From: CAYSQW01 sp964433135
GTDB lineage: Bacteria; Acidobacteriota; Aminicenantia; Aminicenantales; Aminicenantaceae
Length of the DNA: 64,000 nucleotides
Reading direction: 5' to 3'
Assembly (NCBI GenBank): GCA_964433135.1
Contig: CAYSQW010000004.1
Coordinates: 1 to 64,000, forward strand
In this document: positions 25,150 to 34,283 of the stretch, piece after piece
Numbering within the stretch: the first letter of the stretch is position 1
How the letters are laid out: every line of letters begins with the position of its first letter
Translations under genes and position numbers: made by a program
Notes under the pieces: generated by a model
Database searches by the model: none
The model's input: the letters and a program-made list of their open reading frames with translations, nothing else
Told to the model about the DNA's origin: nothing

Positions 25150-27222
25150 CTACGGCGCGGCCCAATAGGGCGTCCGTTCCTTAAACTCCTGCTGTTTGCC
25201 GCTGTTCCAAGTGGAGACGGGGCGCAGATAACCCACGATCCGGGAATACACTTCTGTTGGGCTCCCGCATTGGGGACATTTCTTTGCTTCTCCGCTGATA
25301 TAACCGTGCTGCGGGCAGACGCTGAAGGTCGGCGTTATGCTGAAGTAAGGAAGGCTGCTTTCCGCGATCCGCTTCACCAGCTTCTTACAGGTGTCACGAT
25401 CGATGGCTTCAGGTAAGAACGAGTGAAAGATCGTGCCTCCCGTGTAAAGGTTCTGAATATCGTTCTGGTGCTGAATGGCCTCGAATATATCCCGTGTCGC
25501 ATCGACATTCAGTTGAGAGGAATTGGTGAGATAGGGTTGGGCATCGGTGCCGGATGTCAAGATGCGGCTGAATTTCTCTTTATCCAATCGGGCCAACCGA
25601 TAACAGGTGGACTCGGCCGGCGTCGCTTCCAGATTAAACAGGTTGCCGGTCTCTTCCTGGTAGTCCTTCATCACTTCACGCATAAATTTAAGCGTCTTGA
25701 CGACAAACGCTTTTCCTTCCGGAGTGGCGATGCCTTTCCCCAGAAAGTTCAAGGACGCCTCGTGCATACCGACAAGCCCTATGGTGGAGAAATGGTTGTC
25801 AAAATGCCCCAAATATACTTTCGTATAAGGCATGAAGTCCCGCCGCATCATGTTGTTGACGATCTCGCGTTTGCTCTCCAACGCTTCTTTCGCCAGGCCC
25901 ATGGTTTCTTTCAGCCTTGTGTAGAAATCGTCTTCATCCTTGGCTTCATAACCGATGCGGTTCATGTTGATGGTAACCACACCGATGGATCCTGTCGAAT
26001 CACCCGGCCCCCACATGCTCCCCGGGCGCCGCATCAACTCTCTCTGATCCAGGTTCAAACGACAGCACATCGCTCTGATATCGCCGGGATCCATATCCGT
26101 TCCGATATAATTCTGAAAATAAGGGATTCCGTATTTTGCGGTCACTTCGAAAAGAAGATCGGCATTGGGGGAATCCCAATTGAAATCTCTGGTCAGGTTG
26201 TAGGTCGGGATGGGAAAGGTGAAGACCCGGTCCTGCTGGTCTCCTTCGATCATAAGTTCCAAAAAGGCCTTATTGATCATGTCCATCTCTTCCTGATACT
26301 CCCCATACGTGGAATCCAGCTCCTCTCCTCCGACAATGACCGCACGATCTTTCATGTCCCCGGGAACCGTCCAATCGAATGTCAGATTGGAAAAGGGTGT
26401 TTGCCATCCCCAGCGGGAAGGGACATTCAATCCGAAGATCAGCTTCTGGATATCCTGTTTGACTTTTTTATAACTGAGCTTATCCGCTCGGACGAAGGGC
26501 GCCAGAAAGGTATCCACACTGGAAAAAGCCTGGGCTCCCGCGAATTCGCCCTGCATGGTGCCGATAAAATTAACCATATGGAGCGTCGCGGTTTCCAGAT
26601 GCCGAGCGGGATAGGAATGCACCTGGTTCGGCACATGGCCGAACCCGCGCCGAAGGAGGTTCTCGAGCGACCATCCCGCACAATATCCGACGATCGGATA
26701 GGACAAGTCATGAATATGAATATCCCCTTCGGCGTGAGCTTTTTTGATCCTTTGGGAATATATGTGGTTAAGAGCATAATTGGACAGCACTTCTCCCGAA
26801 ACCCGGGCGTTTAAGCCGGAAAAGCTCATGACGCCTTCGTTGCTGTTCTCCTTGATCTTCCAGTCGACATCGTTGATATAATCCTTGATCAAACGATTGA
26901 GATTGAGCCCGGTTTTCCGGGCCTCCCGAATATCCTTGTGCTGGTGACGGTACAAGATATAGGATTTGGCCACATCGTGGTAGCCCTGCTTCATGAGGAC
27001 CATTTCAACGATATCCTGTGTCTGTTCAACCGAAGGAACCGTATATCCGCCGAATTTATCCTCCATAACGAAAATCACGATATCCGAGATGCTCTGCGCA
27101 ATCCGTTCATCGGTAATGCCATGGGCTTCCATGGCTTTGTGTACGGCGGTCGTGATTTTATCTTGAGTAAAATCGACAACCGCGCCGTCTCGTTTTTTTA
27201 TGCGGGAAACCGTTCTTGGCAT
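25150..27222 (-). CDS. nrdD: Anaerobic (class III) ribonucleoside-triphosphate reductase
   Basis: The 690-residue enzyme converts NTPs to dNTPs without oxygen. An ATP-cone allosteric domain occupies about residues 1-100. Near the C-terminus is a zinc site (CPQHG...KKCPQCG) followed by the glycyl radical site RIVGYLRPVSTWN. The start at 27222 has a perfect AAGGAGGT ribosome site. It leads the operon nrdD-glutaredoxin-nrdG-dut. A strong sigma-70 promoter with two NrdR boxes lies upstream, so repression by NrdR-ATP/dATP is expected. Confidence 0.96.
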   Translation of the reverse strand: MPRTVSRIKKRDGAVVDFTQDKITTAVHKAMEAHGITDERIAQSISDIVIFVMEDKFGGYTVPSVEQTQDIVEMVLMKQGYHDVAKSYILYRHQHKDIREARKTGLNLNRLIKDYINDVDWKIKENSNEGVMSFSGLNARVSGEVLSNYALNHIYSQRIKKAHAEGDIHIHDLSYPIVGYCAGWSLENLLRRGFGHVPNQVHSYPARHLETATLHMVNFIGTMQGEFAGAQAFSSVDTFLAPFVRADKLSYKKVKQDIQKLIFGLNVPSRWGWQTPFSNLTFDWTVPGDMKDRAVIVGGEELDSTYGEYQEEMDMINKAFLELMIEGDQQDRVFTFPIPTYNLTRDFNWDSPNADLLFEVTAKYGIPYFQNYIGTDMDPGDIRAMCCRLNLDQRELMRRPGSMWGPGDSTGSIGVVTINMNRIGYEAKDEDDFYTRLKETMGLAKEALESKREIVNNMMRRDFMPYTKVYLGHFDNHFSTIGLVGMHEASLNFLGKGIATPEGKAFVVKTLKFMREVMKDYQEETGNLFNLEATPAESTCYRLARLDKEKFSRILTSGTDAQPYLTNSSQLNVDATRDIFEAIQHQNDIQNLYTGGTIFHSFLPEAIDRDTCKKLVKRIAESSLPYFSITPTFSVCPQHGYISGEAKKCPQCGSPTEVYSRIVGYLRPVSTWNSGKQQEFKERTPYWAAP

Positions 27223-27329
27223 GGGCACCTCCTTAATCAATCTTACCTCAGATGTGGACAATTTTCACTCCTTTCCCCCAACACGATGATTCTCCAACCC
27301 TTTTCCAATAAAAGAACCGGCCTTCTTTA

Positions 27330-27345
27330 TCACCATATGTTGTGT
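27330..27345. promoter_or_regulatory. NrdR box 1
   Basis: TCACCATATGTTGTGT fits the NrdR consensus acaCwAtATaTwGtgt well. It lies 32 bp, three helical turns, from box 2 and downstream of the nrdD transcription start. Confidence 0.78.
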
Positions 27346-27361
27346 GGTTTAATCAGAATCA

Positions 27362-27377
27362 GCACAAAATATTGTAG
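27362..27377. promoter_or_regulatory. NrdR box 2
   Basis: GCACAAAATATTGTAG keeps the CAC..AT..T..GT core of the NrdR box. It begins within a few bases of the predicted nrdD transcription start, where a bound repressor would block polymerase. Confidence 0.75.
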
Positions 27378-27387
27378 CTGCTCTCTA

Positions 27388-27416
27388 AATTTAACCCCCT
27401 CCAGATTACTTGTCAA
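27388..27416 (-). promoter_or_regulatory. Sigma-70 promoter of the nrdD operon
   Basis: On the minus strand TTGACA (27411-27416) is followed by a 17-base spacer and TAAATT (27388-27393). Start of transcription is near 27381. Both NrdR boxes lie just downstream in the leader. Confidence 0.75.
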
Positions 27417-27489
27417 GTTCTTTCGTGTTTTTTTTTGGTTCCAGCAAATATGTTACAATTCTTCATAAAGCTAGCTCCATGGAGGTGTT

Positions 27490-27888
27490 ATGAAAATCAT
27501 CGAAGTTCGGACTCCGGTCAAGGAAACCTTCATCGATCTCACCGCTCAAATCAAGGTCGCCGTCGCCGAATCCGACGTTAAATCCGGCATGTGTTTTGTC
27601 TCAACCCCTCACACCACCGCGGCGATCACGATCAACGAAAACACGGATCCCGCCGTAGCGGATGATATCCTTATGACGATGCGATCCATCGTTCCCGGCT
27701 CTCTTCCCTATACCCATCTGGAAGGAAACTCCCCCGCCCACTGCAAGGCAAGCTTGATCGGTTCTTCGGTCTGGATTCCCATAGCGGAAGGCAGACCGGT
27801 TCTCGGTATCTGGCAGGGAGTCTTTTTCTGTGAATTCGATGGGCCGCGGAAACGCAAAGCCGTCATTCAAGTCATTTCCTCGGAATGA
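27490..27888 (+). CDS. YjbQ/UPF0047 family protein
   Basis: The 132-residue protein matches the YjbQ family (called secondary thiamine-phosphate synthase enzyme). Recognisable blocks are VSTPHTTAAITINEN, the HLEGNSPAHCKASLIG loop and LGIWQGVFFCEFDGPR at the end. The metal-binding His residues are present. An AGGTGTT-type ribosome site precedes the ATG. It is divergent from nrdD. The physiological role of the family is not settled. Confidence 0.9.
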   Translation: MKIIEVRTPVKETFIDLTAQIKVAVAESDVKSGMCFVSTPHTTAAITINENTDPAVADDILMTMRSIVPGSLPYTHLEGNSPAHCKASLIGSSVWIPIAEGRPVLGIWQGVFFCEFDGPRKRKAVIQVISSE

Positions 27889-27955
27889 ATCCGCAGGCGA
27901 TCCCTGCCCCCCGATCCGGCCGGCGGCTCGCTTCCGCCCGAAAAGCGCCAGAAGA

Positions 27956-28588
27956 TCAGGAAGTTTCCCCGGGTTGAAATCGCAGCCCCATTCCTTTGAG
28001 TTCAGCGAAAAGATCGATGTTCTTACGGAAAAAGACGGTTCGCATCCCGATTCTCTCCGCCCCCGCGATATTTTCCAACCGATCGTCGATAAAGATACAC
28101 CTTTGCGCGGGAAGGCCGGAGAGGTGAACGGCCCGGCGGTAGATTCGCGGGTCGGGTTTCATGCAGCCCACCTCATAGGACAGCACGTATTCATCAAAGA
28201 GCATGACTTCGGGAAAGCGCGACCGAATAAAGCCGAATCGAACCGGATCCGTGTTTGAAAGCAGGATCAAAGGGACATCCGGCGACAGACGCTTCATGAT
28301 CCCGATGGGCACCGGGTTCACGCTGAAGATATCGCTGTAGATCAAAAAAAACGTCTCCTGGTCCAGTGAAAGCCGCAGCCGTTCGCGGAAAACCTGGAAA
28401 AAACCGTCCGGATCGATTCTCCCGCAGTCAAAATCCGCAAACAGATTCTGTCGGTCTCCCGCCCATGAGGCGATCTCCTCGATTGAAAAGGAGCACAAAT
28501 CCGCCAACTTCTTAAAAAATATCTCGTTGTCAAAATGGATCAGAACATTTCCCAAATCCGAAATGACGGCGGTACGGACTGCGTTCAT
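27956..28588 (-). CDS. HAD-superfamily hydrolase
   Basis: The 210-residue protein is a subfamily IA HAD phosphatase. Motif I reads ISDLGNVLIHFD; the Gly in place of the second Asp is normal for the YihX-like branch. Motif II is LLSNTD, motif III is CMKPDPRIY and motif IV is FIDDRLEN. It probably removes phosphate from a sugar phosphate. The ATG at 28588 is preferred over an upstream TTG. Confidence 0.87.
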   Translation of the reverse strand: MNAVRTAVISDLGNVLIHFDNEIFFKKLADLCSFSIEEIASWAGDRQNLFADFDCGRIDPDGFFQVFRERLRLSLDQETFFLIYSDIFSVNPVPIGIMKRLSPDVPLILLSNTDPVRFGFIRSRFPEVMLFDEYVLSYEVGCMKPDPRIYRRAVHLSGLPAQRCIFIDDRLENIAGAERIGMRTVFFRKNIDLFAELKGMGLRFQPGETS

Positions 28589-28631
28589 GGTTTTTCCCAA
28601 CGGGCTGTTCCCCAGACCGATGAATACATTA

Positions 28632-28661
28632 TTTATACCAGATATACCGAGGAGGGCGCAA
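28632..28661 (-). promoter_or_regulatory. Candidate sigma-70 promoter of the HAD gene
   Basis: Minus strand: TTGCGC (28656-28661), 18-base spacer, TATAAA (28632-28637). The predicted start leaves a leader of about 37 bases. Confidence 0.4.
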
Positions 28662-28775
28662 ATTCGATTTGATAAAACGGCGGCCTCGCCTGAGCGCCCC
28701 CCCCTGCATCTCCGGAAGCCCTCTTGCTTCTTGACTCCGGAGCGGTAATTTGTTCAACTAAAACACAACAGTCCG

Positions 28776-29144
28776 ATGGTTGCTTCAGGACCGAAAAAAA
28801 CATGTCCCCACTGCGGGAATTCACTGCCCGAAGATCAGAATCACTGTCCTCAATGTCGGATGTTATATTGGGATCCGACCAATACGAGTGAAGAAGAACC
28901 TGAATTCGAAGCGGAAGAAACACGGGGGTGTTTTACTCTATTGGGTTTTTTTCTGACAATAGGCTTCGGCATATCCCTGGCATTGGTTGCGATAGGCGTG
29001 ATCATCCAATGGATAACTCATTTTGCGGATTACCAGACCAAACTCATCTGGCTTGCCGCATCCCTGATATCAGGTGCCTTTCTGGCCGCTTTGTGGACAC
29101 GGAATCGCCGTCGTTCCGATAAACACCGCCCTCCGTTTTCTTAG
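28776..29144 (+). CDS. Zinc-ribbon membrane protein
   Basis: The 122-residue protein starts with a zinc ribbon (CPHCGNSLPEDQNHCPQC, residues 10-27), has an acidic linker, then two membrane helices (about 53-75 and 84-105) and a basic tail. It is probably an inner-membrane protein of unknown role. No clear ribosome site precedes the ATG. Confidence 0.65.
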   Translation: MVASGPKKTCPHCGNSLPEDQNHCPQCRMLYWDPTNTSEEEPEFEAEETRGCFTLLGFFLTIGFGISLALVAIGVIIQWITHFADYQTKLIWLAASLISGAFLAALWTRNRRRSDKHRPPFS

Positions 29145-29195
29145 CAAGGAACACGAACGAAATAAGGTCAACAATGATAAAAGGAGATCGCAATC

Positions 29196-30920
29196 ATGTC
29201 AATTCCAAACAAGTCAAAATCGGGATTCACTCGCCTCGGCATCCTCATGGCGGCTGCCGCCGTACTGCTCCTGTTGCTGGGAACCGCGGGAGCCCTATAC
29301 TATTTTAAAGGAAGCAACCGCATTACGATTCAGGATGTCCGGTCGGCTGAAAAGATATCGGGATTGGACCTGACAGCACGCGAGCAAAAACAGCTGCTTC
29401 CGGATTTGAATTCGAATCTTTCCCGATACAGAAGGATTCGCGCCGTTCCGATTCCCAATCATGTTTCACCGGCTCTGATCTTCCACCCCGGAAACGCGCA
29501 TCACATTCCCCGGGAAGTTTTATCGGAAACGGTCTTTCGAGCGGATCCCGATATAAGCGTCCCTGAAAAACAGGAGGACCTCGCGTTCCTTCCGGTAACC
29601 GCTCTGGCTTCCCTGATCAAAACCCGTAAAATCACTTCCATGCAACTGACGGAACTTTACCTCGAGCGCCTCAAACGCTATGGACCGACATTGAAATGCG
29701 TCGTCACTCTGACCGAAGACCTGGCCCTTCACCAGGCGGCTCGTGCGGATGAAGAGATCGCCGCGGGAAAATACCGAGGGCCGCTGCACGGCATTCCCTG
29801 GGGAGCAAAGGACCTTTTGAGCACCAGGGGAATCCCTACGACTTGGGGTGCGATGCCTTACAAGGATCAGATGATCGACAATGACGCTACGGTCGTCCGC
29901 CGGCTGGAGGAAGCCGGTGCCGTGCTTACGGCCAAATTATCCATGGGCGCCCTGGCGATGGGAGATGTTTGGTTCGGAGGAAAAACCAGAAATCCATGGA
30001 ATCCGAAACAGGGATCAAGCGGATCCTCCGCGGGACCGGGTGCGGCAACTGCCGCCGGCCTGGTCGGTTTTTCCATAGGAACGGAAACCTGGGGATCGAT
30101 CGTTTCTCCCTCGACCCGCTGCGGAGTTACCGGCCTCCGCCCTTCTTTCGGACGCGTCAGCCGCTACGGCGCCATGGCTTTGAGTTGGAGTATGGACAAG
30201 ATCGGCCCCATGTGCCGCTCGGTGGAAGACTGTGCCCTGGTTTTCGCTGCGATCACCGGCCCGGATGGGATGGACCACACCGTCCTCGAGCAGCCTTTTT
30301 CATGGGACCCCGCGGAAGGGCCGGAAAACCTGCGGGTCGGGTATCTTCACGAGGCCTTCGAAAAATCCTCCAGTCGGGAGAATGATAAGGCCGCCTTGGA
30401 TGTTCTCCGCTCACTCGGGTTGGACTTGACGCCTTTCTCACTGCCGGATTTTCCCGTTCAGGCGCTTTCCTTTATCCTCAGTGCTGAAGCGGCCGCCGCG
30501 TTTGACGAACTCACACGCAGCGATCGAGATAACCTTTTGGTGAGACAGGGTCGCGGATCCTGGCCGAACACGTTTCGACAGGCCCGTTTCATACCCGCCG
30601 TGGAATACATTCAGGCAAACCGCGCACGCACAATCCTTATGCGGGAGATGTCGACGCTAATGGAGGATATAGACGTTTACGTCGCACCCACACGGGGAGG
30701 CGACAACCTTCTTCTCACCAATCTAACCGGACATCCCACCGTCGTCGTCCCCAACGGATTCGACAAAAAAGGCAGCCCGACCAGTATATGTTTCGTCGGA
30801 AATCTTTTCGCGGAAGAAAAAGTTCTGAAGCTGGCCAAGGCGTATCAGGAGGCGACCTCATTTCATTTGAAACATCCGAACCTGGATGATTCCTCAACCG
30901 GAGCCGGGAGTAAGGAATGA
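29196..30920 (+). CDS. Exported or membrane-anchored amidase (amidase signature family)
   Basis: The 574-residue protein has an N-terminal membrane segment (residues 14-38) and an amidase signature domain. The catalytic Lys is in LHGIPWGAKDLL, the Ser-rich motif is GSSGSSAGPGAA, and the nucleophile region is GTETWGSIVSPSTRCG. The enzyme hydrolyses amides such as peptide or amino acid amides; unlike GatA it is not cytosolic. A good AAAGGAG ribosome site is present. It fits the many secreted peptide- and amide-cleaving enzymes in this window. Confidence 0.9.
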   Translation: MSIPNKSKSGFTRLGILMAAAAVLLLLLGTAGALYYFKGSNRITIQDVRSAEKISGLDLTAREQKQLLPDLNSNLSRYRRIRAVPIPNHVSPALIFHPGNAHHIPREVLSETVFRADPDISVPEKQEDLAFLPVTALASLIKTRKITSMQLTELYLERLKRYGPTLKCVVTLTEDLALHQAARADEEIAAGKYRGPLHGIPWGAKDLLSTRGIPTTWGAMPYKDQMIDNDATVVRRLEEAGAVLTAKLSMGALAMGDVWFGGKTRNPWNPKQGSSGSSAGPGAATAAGLVGFSIGTETWGSIVSPSTRCGVTGLRPSFGRVSRYGAMALSWSMDKIGPMCRSVEDCALVFAAITGPDGMDHTVLEQPFSWDPAEGPENLRVGYLHEAFEKSSSRENDKAALDVLRSLGLDLTPFSLPDFPVQALSFILSAEAAAAFDELTRSDRDNLLVRQGRGSWPNTFRQARFIPAVEYIQANRARTILMREMSTLMEDIDVYVAPTRGGDNLLLTNLTGHPTVVVPNGFDKKGSPTSICFVGNLFAEEKVLKLAKAYQEATSFHLKHPNLDDSSTGAGSKE

Positions 30921-31030
30921 GATCGGAGCATCAACCCTACATCTGAGGAATTTGCCGTCGACAACGGGGCTGCGCGCAAACGGTATGCCGTACCTGAAGA
31001 GGGCTCTGGGGTCACGGTGGGTTTTTCCAC

Positions 31031-31061
31031 AAAAAAAAGAGAGCCCTCAACGGGGCTCTCT
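31031..31061 (-). terminator. Intrinsic terminator of the 31103-31864 lipoprotein gene
   Basis: On the minus strand a 9-bp GC-rich stem (31038-31046 with 31053-31061, six-base loop) is followed directly by eight T residues. It lies 42 bases after the lipoprotein stop codon. Confidence 0.9.
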
Positions 31062-31102
31062 CAGCAGTATTTATAAATTATGCCTTGTATGAGGACTTCG
31101 AG

Positions 31103-31864
31103 CTAAAACAAACCGGCGAAATGGATGTCGGCATGAAACATTTCTTTGGACCGGCGCCGGGTTCTGGCATCCACGGACTCTTTGACATCGATATAGAACC
31201 AGAATTTGTCGAACAGCCGCAGCTTGTTTACGTAATAGAGCGCGAAGTCGCTGATGTTGTCGACGAGGATCTTGCCAATCTCCTTGTCTTCCTCATTCAA
31301 TACCGTAATCAGGTACGCTTCTTCCACTTGTTCCAGCGTGCCGTAGACTTTGGCTTTGGTTTTGCCTTCCCATTCAGCAGCCTTGTTGTACGAAGTAATG
31401 TTCAAAACCTCAAAGTCATCTCTCTCGGCAAGCCCGATATAATCTTCCAGTGTCACCTCTCCGCTGGGGGTGAAAATGCTTCGGTAAAGGCCGCCGTCTT
31501 CCTCGATCTCGATCTCGGTCGCAATCAGAATGGAAGGCTGTTCCGGAGAAAACTCTGCTTTTCCTCTTACCTTTTTCCCGACCAGGGTCGAAATGTCTCC
31601 GGTATCCAGAGTGCCCTGGACGACGATATCGAATCCCGGTTCTTCCGGAATAAACATATAATTGCCTAATGCGGTCTTAACCGTACCTTCAATATCGAGA
31701 CTGCCTTCTTGAGTGATCATGCTGGTTTCCTGCACTTCTTCCCCACTGCTGCAAGAAGTGGTCGAAGCGATCAACACAAACGCGAAAAAAGACAATCCGA
31801 CAAAAATTGAAAAATGATTCCGTTCTCGCATCCCTTTAATTGAAATCCATGTCCTATTGGCCAT
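31103..31864 (-). CDS. Lipoprotein of unknown function
   Basis: The 253-residue protein has a lipoprotein signal with the lipobox ending at TTSC near residue 38, followed by an acidic region and two repeated beta-rich segments (for example GTVKTALGNYMF and GTLEQVEEAYLI) that could be OB- or DUF-type folds. No family is recognised. GGAGG stands eight bases before the ATG. The gene forms its own unit, with a sigma-70 promoter upstream and an intrinsic terminator downstream. Confidence 0.7.
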   Translation of the reverse strand: MANRTWISIKGMRERNHFSIFVGLSFFAFVLIASTTSCSSGEEVQETSMITQEGSLDIEGTVKTALGNYMFIPEEPGFDIVVQGTLDTGDISTLVGKKVRGKAEFSPEQPSILIATEIEIEEDGGLYRSIFTPSGEVTLEDYIGLAERDDFEVLNITSYNKAAEWEGKTKAKVYGTLEQVEEAYLITVLNEEDKEIGKILVDNISDFALYYVNKLRLFDKFWFYIDVKESVDARTRRRSKEMFHADIHFAGLF

Positions 31865-31976
31865 AACTCATACCTCCAATACTTTAATCATTGCCTTGTA
31901 CGATAGGATCTGGCGATTGAGTTCTTCTCTAATTTAGGCAGATGATCCATCCTAGCGTCACCTTGGATGAGGATAT

Positions 31977-32005
31977 TTTATACCACCGAATATAGTAAAT
32001 GTAAA
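31977..32005 (-). promoter_or_regulatory. Sigma-70 promoter of the lipoprotein gene
   Basis: Minus strand: TTTACA (32000-32005), 17-base spacer, TATAAA (31977-31982). The leader is about 105 bases long. Confidence 0.68.
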
Positions 32006-32140
32006 GCAGAAATATTAATTATTGCTTCGGGGATCCGGCATGATTTCACCCGTAAAATATCATCCTCGTCTTCTCCGAAAACGAGGGCCGAAAACCGGCT
32101 CCTTCACATCTTGGTTGAGCATCATCCTCGTTTCCGCGGC

Positions 32141-34201
32141 TTATTTACGACGGGAAATCCGAGATGACGAACGGGAGGAAGAACGGCGCGGTGTGGATGA
32201 ACGAGAGGACGAGCGACGCAAGGTGGACGAGCGCGAGGAAGAAGACGAGCGCGAGCGGATGGAAGGACCCGATCCCCGCGAGGAGCGAGAGGTCGAGCGG
32301 GAATAAACGGAACGGCTCCCGGTTGAAGATCGTGTTTTCAAGGAAGACGCACGACTGACGACGCCGCGGCCGGATTTGCGGGCCGGAGAAGATCCCCGAA
32401 CCGAAGACCGGGGAGCCGCCCGCATATTTCCACCTGATGATCGGGTCGATCCGCTTCCGAGCCTTGATGAAGACGTTGAAACCGCACCGGAAGGGGAGCG
32501 TATGGGCCGCGATCTCCTTGAATCGTTTATCGATCGCCGATTCGAAGAAGACACCCGGTTTTCGGAGCGGATTGAAGGAACTCTCTTACTGATGCTTCCG
32601 GATCGAAGGCCGGAAGCGCCGGACACCCGGGTACGGGAGCTGGCGGATCGGGAAGAGGAACGGGATATCCGCGCCGGGTAGCTGTTCCGCGGCAAACCCA
32701 AACGGCTGCGCGAATCGACTTTATTCCGGCTTCCATACTTGGGGATGGACGAGGATGCGGAACCGCCGCGTGAGGAAAGGATTCGCCTGCCGATCGATCC
32801 CGATCCGATCCCGATGCGGGTGCTTTTCGCACGGGAACCGGAAACACGGCTTCGAGTCGACGAAACGCCCCGGATCTTGTTTTTCGCCGCCGACGATCTC
32901 ACCCGAGCGCGGGAAACAACGGAAGATCTCCCGGGATAATTGTCTGTAATCCGGCGAAGCCGTGACCGCGCCAGGACCTTTTCAGCCCGGATATGCCCCC
33001 CGCCGCTTTTAAGACCGAGGCCGCGGGGCTGACGGGCGGATAGCGAAATTCTTCCAAGACGGGATACCTGCCCATGTGACAAGGCGGCTCTGGAGACGTG
33101 CCGGGAACGCAAATGTTTTCTGTGAACCACGGTGAGCGCACGGGAATGAAGCGGATAATAGCGGTGATAATAGCGTCCATAGAAGTGGTTGTCGATGATG
33201 ACGGCCGGATAGCCGTAATAGCTGAGCGGACACCAGCCGATATAATCGACTCCGCTGTACCAGTGAACCCAAGCCGGTCCCCAGCGCCGGGTCGGGATCC
33301 AGTACCAACCCAAGCTTGCTCGCCAGTGCCAACGGCCATAGTGAGTAACACACCATCCCCAGGGATCATACGAAACCCATGTCCAGCCGATAACGGGATA
33401 CCACACCCAACGCCCGCTGTCGTAAGGCCTCCAGCCGCTGACGCTCACATGAGGAACCCAGACATAGCCGTACGGCCGTTCGTTCACCCATCGCCCGTTG
33501 TCCGCCAACTCCGTCTCATAATCATCCAACTCGGAAGGAAGGTAGGATGCCGTCACATGACGGCCGAAGAGTTCGTCCCGGGAATGATTCCATTCAAGAA
33601 AGGCATCTCCCTCGGCATGGAGGAGATCTCCGGGATCGGCAGAAAATTTTCCTCCGGCGGCAAGAACCCGCTGGCCTTCCTCTATCAACAAGGAACGCTC
33701 TTCTCCAGCGGCTTCCGCCGCTCCTTCCCACACCTGAAACTCCGTCTCACCCGCTTCACGCACGGACAGGGAATACAAGCCTTCCATCAAAATGTAATGG
33801 GAAGCATCAGGCGTGTGGACGGCAAAATCCTTCTCATGATCCATCTCGCTGACCCGCAGAAAAACGGAGCCGGAGATCAAATGGACAACGACGCTGTCGT
33901 CTCCTTTGCGCGGCAGCTTGATCAAATCGATCTGAGTGTGATGATCCAAGCGAATATAGTTCTTGCGGCCGAAGTGGATTTCCGCCCTCCCTTCTTCGGA
34001 ACCCAGCTTGGCTCCTTCAATAAGCGGGAGATTGACCGTTCCCTCCTCATTTTCGGAATCAGGGGCGCGCTGTACGAAAACGTCTCCGACGACATGACTC
34101 AACCGGGCATAGCTATGACTGTAGTATTCGTTTTCCTGTGCGGGAAAGATCAAGAGCGCCAAGGCCGCCAAAAAAAACGTCATTACGATTGTCTTTTTCA
34201 T
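32141..34201 (-). CDS. FecR-domain/DUF6600 protein with long Ser/Arg-rich tail
   Basis: The 686-residue exported protein has a signal peptide, a FecR-like beta domain (about 35-200; HVVGDVFVQ, LIEGAKLGSEEGRAEI), then a Trp/Tyr-rich block (about 235-345) with repeats such as GRWVWYPVIGWTWVSYDPWGW, typical of DUF6600. The last 300 residues are low complexity, dominated by Ser and Arg, and would be disordered and strongly positively charged. It may bind DNA, polyanions or the cell wall outside the cytoplasm. Expression is predicted from a sigma-54 promoter 28 bases upstream. The skewed codons make the opposite strand look open as well; that is an artefact. Confidence 0.82.
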   Translation of the reverse strand: MKKTIVMTFFLAALALLIFPAQENEYYSHSYARLSHVVGDVFVQRAPDSENEEGTVNLPLIEGAKLGSEEGRAEIHFGRKNYIRLDHHTQIDLIKLPRKGDDSVVVHLISGSVFLRVSEMDHEKDFAVHTPDASHYILMEGLYSLSVREAGETEFQVWEGAAEAAGEERSLLIEEGQRVLAAGGKFSADPGDLLHAEGDAFLEWNHSRDELFGRHVTASYLPSELDDYETELADNGRWVNERPYGYVWVPHVSVSGWRPYDSGRWVWYPVIGWTWVSYDPWGWCVTHYGRWHWRASLGWYWIPTRRWGPAWVHWYSGVDYIGWCPLSYYGYPAVIIDNHFYGRYYHRYYPLHSRALTVVHRKHLRSRHVSRAALSHGQVSRLGRISLSARQPRGLGLKSGGGHIRAEKVLARSRLRRITDNYPGRSSVVSRARVRSSAAKNKIRGVSSTRSRVSGSRAKSTRIGIGSGSIGRRILSSRGGSASSSIPKYGSRNKVDSRSRLGLPRNSYPARISRSSSRSASSRTRVSGASGLRSGSISKRVPSIRSENRVSSSNRRSINDSRRSRPIRSPSGAVSTSSSRLGSGSTRSSGGNMRAAPRSSVRGSSPARKSGRGVVSRASSLKTRSSTGSRSVYSRSTSRSSRGSGPSIRSRSSSSSRSSTLRRSSSRSSTPRRSSSRSSSRISRRK

Positions 34202-34228
34202 CTTTCCTCCTCGTCAACTATTTTCTGA

Positions 34229-34243
34229 GCAAGAAATATGCCA
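34229..34243 (-). promoter_or_regulatory. Sigma-54 (-24/-12) promoter P3 of the FecR/DUF6600 gene
   Basis: Minus strand reads CTGGCATA-TTTC-TTGCT with correct spacing. The predicted start is near 34217, leaving room for the AGGAGG ribosome site. The bases after -12 (TCAGAAAA-AGTT) closely match those of P1 at 3082-3096. Confidence 0.8.
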
Positions 34244-34283
34244 GGGTCACTTACCGGGGACCTCGGGATAAAAAGCATCGTTA

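Noticed and set aside
25423..26814. Long plus-strand frame opposite nrdD
   Set aside because: nrdD is unmistakable on the other strand; the frame is an artefact.
32141..33000. Short tandem-like repeats suggesting a repeat array
   Set aside because: These are codon-level repeats of the Ser/Arg-rich coding tail, not an independent repeat or CRISPR array.
33098..34228. Long plus-strand frame opposite the FecR/DUF6600 gene
   Set aside because: Antisense shadow caused by biased Trp/Tyr/Ser/Arg codons; no start signal.
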